A DNA stretch of 64,000 nucleotides from Mariniphaga sp963747515. Its GTDB lineage: Bacteria > Bacteroidota > Bacteroidia > Bacteroidales > Prolixibacteraceae. This document shows positions 9,401 to 18,925 of this stretch, piece after piece. Where the stretch lies: NCBI GenBank assembly GCA_963747515.1, contig CAVVFN010000003.1:930001-994000 (forward strand). Reading direction: 5' to 3'. A program made the translations under genes and the position numbers. The notes under the pieces were generated by a model, which was not told where the DNA came from, did not search any database, and saw only the letters and a list, made by a program, of their open reading frames with translations. Position 1 is the stretch's first letter. Each line of letters opens with the position of its first letter.

Positions 9401-11966
9401 ATGAAAAGAATACTTTATCTCTCCATCTTTTTGTTACAATTTATATATTCCGTTGCACAAGTAAATCTCGGCTATTATCTGCCGGAAATAAAATACGATG
9501 AAAGCATATCCAGTCCTGAAAAATTCTTCGGCTATCAGGTTGGGGAGTGGCATATTCCCCATAGTTTACTGATACATTATATGACTCATATTGCTGAAAA
9601 ATCAGAGAGGGCAATTATCCACGAATATGCACGCTCATTATGAAGGAAGACCGCTGGTACATTTGATAATTACATCCGAAAAAAACCATAAAAATCTCGA
9701 AGCGATTCAAAAGAATCATCTTGCCCTGACCGACCCTCATGTTTCAGCAAATATGGACATAACACAAATGCCTGCTGTTGTCATGCTAGGCTATGGAATT
9801 CATGGAAACGAGCAAAGTGGCCACAATGCAGCTCCGCTGGTTGCCTATTACCTCACTGCCGGTCAGGGTCAGGAAATCGAAAAGATACTCGATAATCTTG
9901 TTATAATTATTGATCCCTCATTGAATCCTGACGGACAGGATCGCTTTGCAAGCTGGGTAAACCGGTTTAAAAGCCATACCCTTAATACCGATCCTGCAAA
10001 TATAGAGTTCAATGAACCCTGGCCAAATTCAAGAACAAACCATTATTGGTTCGATCTTAACCGGGACTGGTTAGCTGTTCAGGATCCGGGAAGTTATGGC
10101 AGAGTCAAAGAATTTCACAAATGGAAACCAAATATATTTAATGACCATCATGAAATGGGAACAAATGCTACATTCTTTTTTCAACCTGGTCCACCTGCAC
10201 GTGTCAACCCGCTTATATCAAAAGAAACAGAAGAACTCGTCTCTGAAATTGCAGATTACCATTCCAAAGCTTTCGATGATATAGGCCAGCTTTATTTTTC
10301 CAAAGAAGTATTTGATGATTTTAATTTTGGAATGGGCTATACCTATCCTGATTTAAATGGCAGTATCGGTGTTTTATTTGAACAGGCATCTACAAGAGGA
10401 CATCGTGTAGAAACTGTTCATGGAATCAAGGATTTTTCAGAAACAATCCGAAACCAGGTAATGGTTTCATTGTCGACTATAAAAGCAGGAACTGACATGC
10501 GTGAGAAATTACTGAATCATCTTCGGTCGTTTTATACTACCGCCATGGAACGTGCGAACAAAGAAAATATCAAGGCATGGATCTTTGGTGATCCATTTGA
10601 CAGAGGTAAAAATTATCATTTTCTTGATATTTTACATGCCCATAACATAGAGGTATTTGAACTTAATCAAACTTTAAATCTTGAAGGAAAAAGTTTTTCA
10701 CAGGGAAGTTCATGGGTCGTCCCACTGCAACAACCACAAAACAGACTTATTCATACGCTTTTTGAGAAAGTAGTAGAATTCAATGACAGCACTTTTTATG
10801 ATATTTCTTCCTGGACAAAGCCACTGACATTTAACATGCCTTACAGCACCATCAATTCTGAAAGTATGCTGAATTCTTCATTGGGGAAAAAAATAGAAAA
10901 AGTACTAAAACCTGCTGGTGAAGTGCGGGGTGGGTTATCAAAAAATGCATACCTGTTTCAATGGGATGACTATTATGCTCCCATGGCACTGTACTTTTTA
11001 CAGAACAAAGGGTTAAGAACAAAAGTGGCAACCCTGCCTTTTTCGATGAACAATACACTGGGAGAGCGGGTAGACTTTAACTTTGGAACAATTATGATTC
11101 ATGCAGGCTCGCAGGAATGCACTGCAGATGAACTGTATGATCTGGTCACACAGGCAGCCAAAGAATCAGGCATCATTGTTCATGCAGTTCAATCAGCAAA
11201 TTCAATTGAAGGAATAACATTGGGAAGCAACAATTTTGTTTCACTCAAAAAACCCGGAATTTTAATGTTTATCGGACCTGGTGCCAGCTTCCGTGAAACA
11301 GGAGAAATCTGGCATCTGCTGGATCAACGTTACCGGGTTCCTGTTACCATGGTGAATATTGCTTCCATTAACACGATGGATATCAGCCGGTACAATACAA
11401 TAATAATGGCATCATCGGGGTATACCGATATTAATGATGCAGGGAAGGAATCGTTAAACAACTGGGTTAAAAACGGAGGAACAATAGTTGCCATTGGAGG
11501 TGCTAACCGCTGGCTTAAAAATAATGAATTCATTAATATTGAATACAATACTCTGCCTGAACGAGATGAACCGGATATTCTTCCATACAGAATTCGTGAA
11601 CAGTACAGAAGTGCAAGAGGTATTTCAGGTTCAATTTTCCAGGCAAAACTTGACATTACGCATCCTGTAGGTTATGGTTACAGAAATGAGTATGTGCCTG
11701 TCTTTATTCTGGGTACCACTACTGTTAAACTTCCCGAAAATCCCTTTGCAAGTCCGCTTGTTTTTACAGCCAATTCATATATGAGCGGTTATGCATGGGA
11801 CCCATATAAGCAAATAGTTGATAACACAGCTGGTATTTTTATCAATTCAAAAGGTAACGGGAATATTGTTTCTTTTGTACACGATCCAAATTTCAGAGCT
11901 TTCTGGTTCGGAACAAATAAGCTTTTTGCCAATTCCATCTTTTTTGGTGCAATAATAGACAGATAA
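9401..11966 (+). pseudogene. M14 zinc carboxypeptidase, interrupted by a one-base frameshift
   Basis: The 5' reading frame (9401-9643) encodes a signal peptide ending SVAQ and the family's N-terminal motif GYQVGEWHIPH, then stops at TGA 9641. The remaining protein is intact in the next frame: EGRPLVHLIITS, zinc motif HGNEQ (His at 9801), NDHHEMGTN, and the catalytic Glu in VLFEQASTRG. Deleting one T of the TT at 9638-9639 fuses the frames as ...EYARSYEGRPL, exactly the family consensus. The downstream part ends with a glutamine-amidotransferase-like domain (IMFIGPGASFRE, MASSGYTD), as in large Bacteroidota M14 peptidases. The gene is otherwise undecayed over 2.3 kb, so the lesion is recent, a sequencing error, or bypassed. 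If translated whole it would be an exported metallopeptidase of about 850 residues. Confidence 0.8.
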
Positions 11967-12137
11967 CCATTTCATAATAATTTATCAGAACTAGAAAATT
12001 TCTGCCCCCATAATTTTGGATGGAAATTCCCCCGTTACAACTTATGGTAAGATTTCCCTCTACAGTTGGCGGACCTCCTCCCACCACAATCTCTGCACTG
12101 TCTCTAAAACCGGCTACCTCCGGGGCAGTTTTATTTT

Positions 12138-13265
12138 TTATGGCACATACGTTTTTACAATTTTTATTACTCCTCCTCTTTTTTCTGTGATTTTTCCGTT
12201 CTCAAGAATCATTACAACTTTACCCAGGTAAACCAGGTGGTCATCTGAAACAAAATGCGGATTTCCACCGGCCTGAGCAATTAAAACTGAATTTTCAACT
12301 AATGGTTCCTCCAGCAGATTGTGGGAATGTCCTCCTATAATGGCGTCAATAGCAGGAAATTGATCTGCAAGTAAGATGTCATTCTTCAGTCCTAAATGTG
12401 ACAGTACCACAAAAACATCCGATTCTTTCTTTAGTAAAATGTAATTGTTTACCGTACTATCCAGGTCAAGCTCCCCGACCCCTTCCCTTTTTGTGTTGTC
12501 GTTAGTCAGCCCCAGAACTGCAACTTTTCGCATAGTCGACGTTTTCAGCACAATAAAAGGAAGGAGTTGAGGCAACTTATCGGTACTGATTTCAAAATTT
12601 GCAGCAAGAAGCGGGAACCGGGCTTCGTCAAGAGCAATCCGGGTATAATCCTTAATCCAGGCCAATTCATGATTTCCTAAAGTCATAAGGTCATATTCAA
12701 GCTCATTCATTGACTGAATCATTTGCAATGCCCGTTCTCCGTACCAGGCGGTATCTTTTACCAGGCTGTCGTTTACAATCCATCTGTGCGCATGACGTAC
12801 AAACAAATCGCCTGCTTCAAACAAAAATACATCATCCTCCTCTGCCCTGATTTTCATGAGTTCTTTAGCCAGCTCATCCTGGTTGTTTAAATCGAAATGC
12901 CGGTCATTGGTATGCAGAATCACGATTTTCTCTGTAACGGGATAAGTTACGTCAATTTTGTCCTGCAGGCTTTCAGCAGGCAAAAAAACTCTGCCTGAAC
13001 CTTTTTCTCCACTAATCTCCAAAATATAGGAACGATTTGACCGTGCCTTGATTTGAAAAGTTCCATCAGACTGAAGCAAAGTTCGTTTATAATACCTGTC
13101 AGGATTAATTTCTCTGTTTAAATGAAGTTTCACTTCAATCGCTTCAGCCGTCAACCCGGTTTTGTTGGTAACAGTACCATTCACCATTATTTTTTGATCG
13201 ACACAGGCCGATGAAAACAACACAAAGGCAACCAGTACCAGTATATTCAAGCCTTTCATATTCAT
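12138..13265 (-). CDS. Metallophosphoesterase lipoprotein, 5'-nucleotidase-like
   Basis: The signal ends in a lipobox (FSSAC) near residue 20. Residues 25-110 form a beta-rich domain. The calcineurin-like core then shows the ordered motifs HTNDRH, GDLF, GNHEL, LSHLG and GGHSH, which supply the dinuclear metal ligands of the UshA/5'-nucleotidase family. At 375 residues it has the metallophosphatase domain but lacks the C-terminal nucleotide-binding domain of full 5'-nucleotidases. The first position usually Asp-x-His in these enzymes is present here as N-D-R-H. The likely role is periplasmic or surface phosphate release from nucleotides or phospho-compounds. It is followed in the same direction by nothing in the 170 bases up to the carboxypeptidase stop, and it lies 44 bases downstream of the DUF5107 gene, so those two may be co-transcribed. 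Confidence 0.82.
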   Translation of the reverse strand: MNMKGLNILVLVAFVLFSSACVDQKIMVNGTVTNKTGLTAEAIEVKLHLNREINPDRYYKRTLLQSDGTFQIKARSNRSYILEISGEKGSGRVFLPAESLQDKIDVTYPVTEKIVILHTNDRHFDLNNQDELAKELMKIRAEEDDVFLFEAGDLFVRHAHRWIVNDSLVKDTAWYGERALQMIQSMNELEYDLMTLGNHELAWIKDYTRIALDEARFPLLAANFEISTDKLPQLLPFIVLKTSTMRKVAVLGLTNDNTKREGVGELDLDSTVNNYILLKKESDVFVVLSHLGLKNDILLADQFPAIDAIIGGHSHNLLEEPLVENSVLIAQAGGNPHFVSDDHLVYLGKVVMILENGKITEKRGGVIKIVKTYVP

Positions 13266-13309
13266 TAATTAAACTTTATAATCATGACAAAATTGAGCTG
13301 AAAGCCTTT

Positions 13310-16300
13310 TTACCTGTTTTCCAGTTCAACCTTAGCCCATAAATTGCTGTGTGAAAGTTCAACGGCTTTATTCAGGTCTTCATTGGCCTGTTTCATTTTT
13401 CCCAGGCCTTTATATCCCAAACCGCGCATAGCACGGTATCGGGAATTCCGGATATTTTCAGATTCCCGTTCGCCAAATATAACTCCGGCCTCTGAAATAA
13501 CCGGTTCACTGAGCTTTTTGTTTGCTTCTGTTATCATCGATTCAAAGATTTTCCCGGCGCTGTTGTTGTCACCCAACCTGGAAAAACCCAATCCTTTATA
13601 ATAATCCATAACTCCGACTGTTCTGCCCGCTTCCTGCTCAGTAACCTTTTGAAAAAATTCATTCGCACGGTTTTTATCACCTGAAGCATCGTAAGCCAGT
13701 CCGATCAAGTAGTTCACCTGCATATCCCTGTCACCCATGCGGGCGCTTCCCGCTTCTTCCTGGGGTACCTGTGCCTTCAGGAAATACTCCAGTGCTTTTT
13801 CAGCATTCCCATCATTCAAATACTTTTTCCCCAGCATAAGTTGTGCATCAATCATTATTTCCCTAACCCGGGAAGAGCCTTCACGGTAGGCGAACTTCAT
13901 CCCGTCGAGGTATTCAACCGCCTTACCGGGCTGCCCGGCCAAAGTAAGCACCTCTATCTGCCTGATAAATGCATCGTCACGTTTTTTAACTACCTCATTG
14001 TTTCCGGCAAAAAGTTTTAACCGGGTTTCTATCGGGGTGTTGGTCAATTCGTACAGTTCATCCAGCTCTGTATACCAGATGGCTTCATTTTTATCGAGAG
14101 CCATTGCTTTCTCATAATAAGCTATTGCTTTATGCAGCTCCCGGTAATGCCTGTAATACCCCCACCCCAGGTTCCGGTAAGCTATTGCAAGGTCCGGATT
14201 TTTTGTCACAGCTTGTCTCCAGCTTTCAATGGCAGATTCCGGCTGTTTATTATAAAGAATATTTCCAATGTAATAATAAGCCTTGCCATCGCCCTGATTA
14301 TATTTCAGGGCAGTCTTCAGAACCTCTGCTGTTTCAAGCCGGTGGGGAAAAACAGCATCGACCGGTTTCCCGGCAGCTGCAGCAAAAAGCTGTTGTGCCT
14401 TTGCAGACTGGCCGTTTTGATTACAGATGTACCCAAGGTAATAATCAACCAGCGGATTGTTTCCCGAAAAGCGGGCCAGTACTTCCTGCGCTTCAGCCAA
14501 CAGGCCGTCGTTGATGTACCCCACGGCCACATCCAGGTAATTTTCATCGAAGTCTCTCATTTCTTTTTTCAGCGACAACAGCAGCCCTTCTGCCTTCGTC
14601 TGATTACCCGACGCTTTTGCAAGCAGGTACTGTTCATTTCGTGCCCTGAAATCCAAAGGGTCTGACTCAATGGTTGCTTCCAGCATTTGCTGTGCTTCTT
14701 TTAAGTCTCCCAAACGCCTCTGCAGGGAAGCTTTAAAGGCCACTGCGCGGTTGTTTCGTGTATTGGTTGCCAGCGATTCATTAACCTGATGAAGGGCCTT
14801 AAGCATATCGCCCATCCTGGCAGACAGCTGTGCCAGATGATAATAGGCTGCCGAGTGGTAAGCATGATCCCAGGTAGCCCGGTAAAGGGTATCGATGGCC
14901 TCATCGTACAGGCCAAGTGCTTTTAATGTCAACCCCTGCAGGTACAATGCTTCACAATCCGGTGGCCGTGTATAATTATCCGTCAGACGGTTTATGGCCC
15001 TGGCCAGATAACTTCTTGCTTTCAGGTAATCGCCGTTTTTCAGGTAATGATTTCCAACAGCAGTATTGGTACGGACATCATCCGGATCACGTTTCAGGGC
15101 TTCCAGATACCAGTTCATTTCGTTATACTGCGGAGCATAAAACTGCTCCACCCTTTTACCCGTCAGGTAAAGCTCTTCAACCGTTTCAAGTTCTTCGGGA
15201 GCAGGATATCCTTCCCATGGTTCAGGCAGTTTTTCCACTTCTTCAAACTTTACAGGTTGATATGCCAGCAGTTCCTGACTTGTAGCGACATCAATAAGCT
15301 CAGTGCTCAGATCGGTCAGGATAAAGGCTTCGTCCAGTTGAATCGTTTCAGCAAACGGTTTCTCAGGTGAAATCTCAATGGTTTTTTCCATTACCACTTT
15401 ATCTTTATTTCTAAGGATAACCCGGGCCTGCTCTGTTCTTCCTGTTGCATAATAACCAAGAAAAACAGCATTCCCTTCCCGTTTTTCCAGGTTTACCGCC
15501 CCGTTCAGGTTGGCATGCTTAAATCCGCCAATCCCTCTTACCGGATACCAGTACTGCTCCCACTTTTTTATTTCATACGGACGTATCCATGTATAATCGG
15601 GCTGGTTATCGGAAAAGGCACCTACCATAATTTCAACATACGGACCGTCATCTTCAGTTAATCGACCTTCGGTTGCCTGTCCCCTCGGACCTGACCCCCA
15701 CTCCCACAATTTGGCACCTTTTACAATGTTGTGATCTCCAACATGAACAGTACCCGCATTCTTTCCATGGTCGTAACCACCCATAAAATCTTCCTTCAGG
15801 TCGTACACAAAAAAAGAGTTGGAACCTTCCACATTCTTCCACCAGCTGATATCAACCCCTTCAGTAAAATCAGCACCCCGGTAAACCTCCCGTGATACAG
15901 GCCAGCGGGTAAAATCGGTTTTGGAGTGGTAGGTAGCAATCTGAGCACTCGGAGGAAAGATGGCCTGGTAGTTCTCGTTTGTATGGGCAGCTACATTTGC
16001 CCAGAACAGGAAGCTGTGCGTAAAGGGTGATGCATTGAAGATACGGCCTTCGGTCTTAAAATACGATTTACCGGGAAAGACCGTAACTCCAATGGTCCAT
16101 CTCATGTCGTGCCGGGGTTCGTATTCACCCACCCATACTGTTTTACTGCCATCGGCATTTTCGGAAGTGGTATAATTAACCGGCAGATAGGTGGATGGTC
16201 TGTGGTGGTGCAAAACACACCATTCAATACCACCCGATACCCAGGCACCTGTCATCGCGATATTGGAAGGCTTTACCACATTGTTTTTGTAAACGAAATG

Positions 16301-16633
16301 GTAGCCGTTGGTTTTATCAGTGGCATAATACAGCTTGCCTCCTATCTCCGGAGCAATTGCCAGCTCAATGTACTCATTTTCAAGCACCAGGTGTTTCCAC
16401 TCCTTTACCACCTTTTCGTTGGTATACTGGTCGTTCATCTTCAGGGGATAATAATGCCTCGATGCCCCCTGATAGGCCTCACCCCTAAAAAAAACAGGAC
16501 TATTTTCAGCCGGCGCCACCGTATATGTTGGAAGGGGAACCAGTTTCTCCTGCAGGTGAACTTCATGCTGGGCAATAAGAAACTGGTTAAACAGAAGGCT
16601 TAATACAATAAACAGGATAATTTGTTTCTTCAT
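13310..16633 (-). CDS. Exported DUF5107 protein with TPR array
   Basis: The start is set at the ATG at 16633, where MKKQIILFIVLSLLFNQFLIAQ gives a standard signal peptide; the upstream in-frame ATG would put 14 extra residues before it. Residues ~30-400 form a DUF5107 domain, a galactose-mutarotase-like beta-sandwich (APEIGGKLYYA, GGIEWC, HHHRPSTY). The C-terminal ~600 residues are tandem tetratricopeptide repeats (for example AYYHLAQLSARMGDMLKALH and YRNLGWGYYRHYRELHKAIA). The combination is common in Bacteroidota and is thought to bind or process carbohydrate with the TPRs acting as a scaffold; no catalytic role is proven from sequence. Base composition is more GC-rich than the PUL to the right. 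Confidence 0.78.
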   Translation of the reverse strand: MKKQIILFIVLSLLFNQFLIAQHEVHLQEKLVPLPTYTVAPAENSPVFFRGEAYQGASRHYYPLKMNDQYTNEKVVKEWKHLVLENEYIELAIAPEIGGKLYYATDKTNGYHFVYKNNVVKPSNIAMTGAWVSGGIEWCVLHHHRPSTYLPVNYTTSENADGSKTVWVGEYEPRHDMRWTIGVTVFPGKSYFKTEGRIFNASPFTHSFLFWANVAAHTNENYQAIFPPSAQIATYHSKTDFTRWPVSREVYRGADFTEGVDISWWKNVEGSNSFFVYDLKEDFMGGYDHGKNAGTVHVGDHNIVKGAKLWEWGSGPRGQATEGRLTEDDGPYVEIMVGAFSDNQPDYTWIRPYEIKKWEQYWYPVRGIGGFKHANLNGAVNLEKREGNAVFLGYYATGRTEQARVILRNKDKVVMEKTIEISPEKPFAETIQLDEAFILTDLSTELIDVATSQELLAYQPVKFEEVEKLPEPWEGYPAPEELETVEELYLTGKRVEQFYAPQYNEMNWYLEALKRDPDDVRTNTAVGNHYLKNGDYLKARSYLARAINRLTDNYTRPPDCEALYLQGLTLKALGLYDEAIDTLYRATWDHAYHSAAYYHLAQLSARMGDMLKALHQVNESLATNTRNNRAVAFKASLQRRLGDLKEAQQMLEATIESDPLDFRARNEQYLLAKASGNQTKAEGLLLSLKKEMRDFDENYLDVAVGYINDGLLAEAQEVLARFSGNNPLVDYYLGYICNQNGQSAKAQQLFAAAAGKPVDAVFPHRLETAEVLKTALKYNQGDGKAYYYIGNILYNKQPESAIESWRQAVTKNPDLAIAYRNLGWGYYRHYRELHKAIAYYEKAMALDKNEAIWYTELDELYELTNTPIETRLKLFAGNNEVVKKRDDAFIRQIEVLTLAGQPGKAVEYLDGMKFAYREGSSRVREIMIDAQLMLGKKYLNDGNAEKALEYFLKAQVPQEEAGSARMGDRDMQVNYLIGLAYDASGDKNRANEFFQKVTEQEAGRTVGVMDYYKGLGFSRLGDNNSAGKIFESMITEANKKLSEPVISEAGVIFGERESENIRNSRYRAMRGLGYKGLGKMKQANEDLNKAVELSHSNLWAKVELENR

Positions 16634-16750
16634 CGGAAGGAATAATAAACGGATAAATAACTTACAATTTCTCACACTTAATGTACTGGTTCTGAAAAAA
16701 GTGATATTAAGGGATAAATATAGAAAGAGTTGCTTTAATAGTTATCTTTA

Positions 16751-16843
16751 TATGTCCGATAATAGAGTATCGGGACTAAAAAAGAAGATGTTTCTGCCAC
16801 GCCTGTACTTAATTCTATGTCCGATAATACAGGTATCGGAACT
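16751..16843. repeat. Two copies of an imperfect dyad, CCGATA...TATCGG
   Basis: Copy 1 (16751-16777) and copy 2 (16816-16843) share TATGTCCGATAATA, a 4-5 base variable spacer, then TATCGG and ACT. Each can form a CCGATA/TATCGG stem. They lie 118-210 bases upstream of the DUF5107 start and could be operator sites for that gene. Confidence 0.55.
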
Positions 16844-16846
16844 TCT

Positions 16847-16905
16847 CCTAACCTCGCCTAAAGGGAAGGAATAAGACCAACCTAACCTGCACTAAGGGAA
16901 GGAAC
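16847..16905. repeat. Pair of imperfect 25-bp direct repeats
   Basis: CCTAACCTCGCCTAAAGGGA at 16847 and CCTAACCTGCACTAAGGGA at 16881 are near-copies, each followed by AGGAA or GGAAC. They are spaced 34 bases apart, next to the CCGATA dyads. Function unknown. Confidence 0.5.
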
Positions 16906-16967
16906 AGGATCGTTTTGACAGAACGTTGGCAGTTATATATTCGGGAAACAGATAATTGTATCCTGAA

Positions 16968-17619
16968 TTATTTGTTTACCAGCATGCTGTCGCTCATCTC
17001 CGCTGATTTTACATTGCGGAAGACTATCTGCACCTCGGGAAGTTTATCCACTGTTAAAGGAAGGGACGGCTGCCACAAATACTCCCCTGCAGAACGGCGG
17101 ATATCGGTAAACGTTTAGTCGCTCCTGCCTGCTGCCTCCGATTATGCCATTACCACCAGGGTATCGCTTGCGTTGCTGCTCAATGCTTCCGAACCATTCT
17201 CCCACCAGATGAGCAACCCTCCCAGGATGAACTTCCGCCGAAATATTCACCGGCAGCAGCAGGGATCCTTTGCTGAACAGCACCTTGCTCTTATCCACGT
17301 ACATTTGGGGGATATTCACCCGAAAGAATATTGCGCATGTTGTAAGGCTGTGTCGCCTGCAGTGCCAACCGTCCCACAGCCTCTGCGGCAAGGTTATGCG
17401 AATGGGCTCCCGGAATGCCTTCAAAAAGGCGTTCATCACCTGCAGCTGCTATCGCTGCGTCTAACATGCCGGCGATTTCCTATCCCTGTATTGTGGCGGC
17501 TTCGAACGGATGTACTTTTTGCCGTTCATCTTATACCGCACCAGGTTTCCAGGGGTATATTTGCCGCTGTCGAACACATCATCAATTGGTGTCCCCTGAT
17601 TAAGTTTAAATATGTACAA
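16968..17619 (-). pseudogene. Decayed DUF6266 family gene
   Basis: No single frame is open, but consecutive frames on the minus strand recover the parts of a DUF6266 protein in order: KYTPGNLVRYKMNGKKYIRS (about 17570-17500), VMNAFLKAFREPIRI (about 17440-17395), PYNMRNILSGEYPPN (about 17350-17300), YVDKSKVLFSKGSLLLPVN (about 17300-17245), LLIWWENGSEALSSNASDTL (about 17215-17155) and finally VQIVFRNVKSAEMSDSML before a TAA at 16968. At least four frameshifts separate these blocks. DUF6266 proteins are about 200 residues and of unknown function, often found in multiple copies in Bacteroidota. The 5' end is uncertain because no ATG precedes the first block. The family assignment is from memory of its conserved blocks. 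Confidence 0.62.
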
Positions 17620-17643
17620 AAGATAGATCAATTCCCTATTATA

Positions 17644-17753
17644 TTTGTAATTAAGTCGTACTTTATTCGTAATTAATTCGTATTAAATTCGTAATTTTTC
17701 AACTTAACAACAATTAAAGTACAACTTAATCACACCTTAAATACAGCTTAATA
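17644..17753. repeat. Bipartite array of ten 11-bp repeats
   Basis: From 17644 the sequence divides into ten consecutive 11-base units with no slippage. The first five resemble TTCGTAATTAA (units at 17644, 17655, 17666, 17677, 17688). The next five resemble ACAACTTAATC (units at 17699, 17710, 17721, 17732, 17743), which is close to the first type read on the opposite strand. A matching array lies at 56744-56842. It sits just upstream of the minus-strand DUF6266 remnant. Confidence 0.75.
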
Positions 17754-17874
17754 CAAAGCCTGGATAGTATCTGATATAGCTTTGAGCCGGAATGGGGTAT
17801 AGGACTTCCATTTATTATAAATTACTCTGACACGAGCAAAACCGGCTACAGTAATTTTGGAATCCATTGTCTCC

Positions 17875-18010
17875 ACCCCCTTCACTGCTGCTGTTACCAG
17901 CAATCAGCTTGCTCCCGGCAGCATTCCGGGTTAATGGTTCGCGGCATTACCACCGCCCGTAGGGGACTTACACCCTATGGAATGAAAACTTAAATTCCAC
18001 AGGGTGAACC
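17875..18010 (-). ncRNA. Structured segment resembling group II intron domain I (remnant)
   Basis: On the minus strand a 13-bp near-perfect hairpin (arms 17994-18006 and 17971-17983, loop of 10) is followed by GTGTAAGTCC, then GGCGGTGGTAATGCCGCGAAC and, further on, GGAGCAAGCTGATTGCTGG with nested short stems. The order hairpin, AAGTCC, GAACC, purine-rich helices is typical of bacterial group II intron domain I. No maturase reading frame and no recognisable domain V were found nearby, so at most this is a 5' fragment. A structured RNA of another kind is possible. Confidence 0.4.
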
Positions 18011-18252
18011 CTCTGGAAATATTTCATGCATCACTTATGTTCATTGCAATGAAAAAATTGTATTTTTCGCAGAGTTTTCATAAAAGTATGCACATTTTCA
18101 TTCCAGGTACACATGAAGTGCAAATCTGACGGGACAGCCGGGAGCCAATATTAACAGACAAACAATTAAAATGGACGTACTTTTAAAGTGCCCAATGCCA
18201 CATGTAACCTACCTATGGTGGCAAGCGGTGCACGAATGAACGATAACAGAAA

Positions 18253-18834
18253 ATGGAACAGATTTACATAGAAGAAAAGACTTTTGAAAAACATGATTTC
18301 CAAGACAACCCTTTTACAAAGGGAGAATATGAGTATTGCCGTTTTATTAATTGTGATTTTTCAAATGTTGACTTATCGGATTGCAAGTTTATCAACTGTG
18401 AGTTTTCAGGTTGTAATATAAGCATGGCAAAAATGACAGAAACTGCATTCCGGGATATAAAATTTGAAGATTGCAAAATGTTAGGTCTGCATTTTAACAA
18501 TTGCAATAAATTTGGACTTTCGTTCAGTTTTAAAAATTGTATTGTAAATAATAGCACGTTCTACAAGATAAAGATTAAAAAAACTACTTTTCAAAATACA
18601 CAATTGCGGGAAGCCGATTTTACGGAATGTGACTTAACCGGTTCCATTTTTGATAGTTGCGATTTGTCAAGAGCGACATTTGAAAATACAGTTTTAGAAA
18701 AAGTAGATTTTCGCACCTCATATAACTATTCAATAGACCCGGAAACTAACCGAATTAAAAAAGCAAAATTTTCTATTCACGGAATTTCAGGTCTTTTAGA
18801 CAAGTATGATATAGAAATAGATACTAAAAAATAA
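18253..18834 (+). CDS. Pentapeptide-repeat protein
   Basis: A 193-residue protein almost entirely built of pentapeptide repeats with a central Phe/Leu every five residues (CRFINCDFSNVDLSDCKFIN, then READFTECDLTGSIFDSCDL). This predicts a right-handed quadrilateral beta-helix. There is no signal peptide, so it is cytosolic. The C-terminal tail (IHGISGLLDKYDIEI) resembles the dimerisation tail of Qnr-like proteins that shield DNA gyrase, but length and family do not prove that role. It is the only intact gene in the 16.7-19.2 kb accessory stretch and has a lower GC content than the DUF5107 gene, consistent with recent acquisition. Confidence 0.8.
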   Translation: MEQIYIEEKTFEKHDFQDNPFTKGEYEYCRFINCDFSNVDLSDCKFINCEFSGCNISMAKMTETAFRDIKFEDCKMLGLHFNNCNKFGLSFSFKNCIVNNSTFYKIKIKKTTFQNTQLREADFTECDLTGSIFDSCDLSRATFENTVLEKVDFRTSYNYSIDPETNRIKKAKFSIHGISGLLDKYDIEIDTKK

Positions 18835-18925
18835 AATGCAACAAGAAAAGAGAACAGAAAAGAACAAATGTTAGTAGGCAAAATATAACTTTCAGCACCT
18901 TTCAAGGTTTATGTTTATTTCATAA

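Noticed and set aside
11893..12087. 64-residue minus-strand frame between the carboxypeptidase and metallophosphoesterase genes
   Set aside because: No recognisable motif and partial overlap with the end of the carboxypeptidase; insufficient support.
14132..14665. 177-residue plus-strand frame inside the DUF5107/TPR gene
   Set aside because: The opposite strand has well-formed TPR repeats; this frame has no recognisable domain.
17173..17676. 167-residue plus-strand frame in the accessory stretch
   Set aside because: It is antisense to the decayed DUF6266 blocks and runs into the 11-bp repeat array; it has no start context or domain.
17644..17753. Possible CRISPR array
   Set aside because: Units are 11 bases, contiguous, without spacers and degenerate, and no cas genes are present.
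17757..17875. Short 39-residue minus-strand frame (MDSKITVAGFARVRV...)
   Set aside because: It is too short and has no known relative that I recognise; it may be part of the intron-like remnant.
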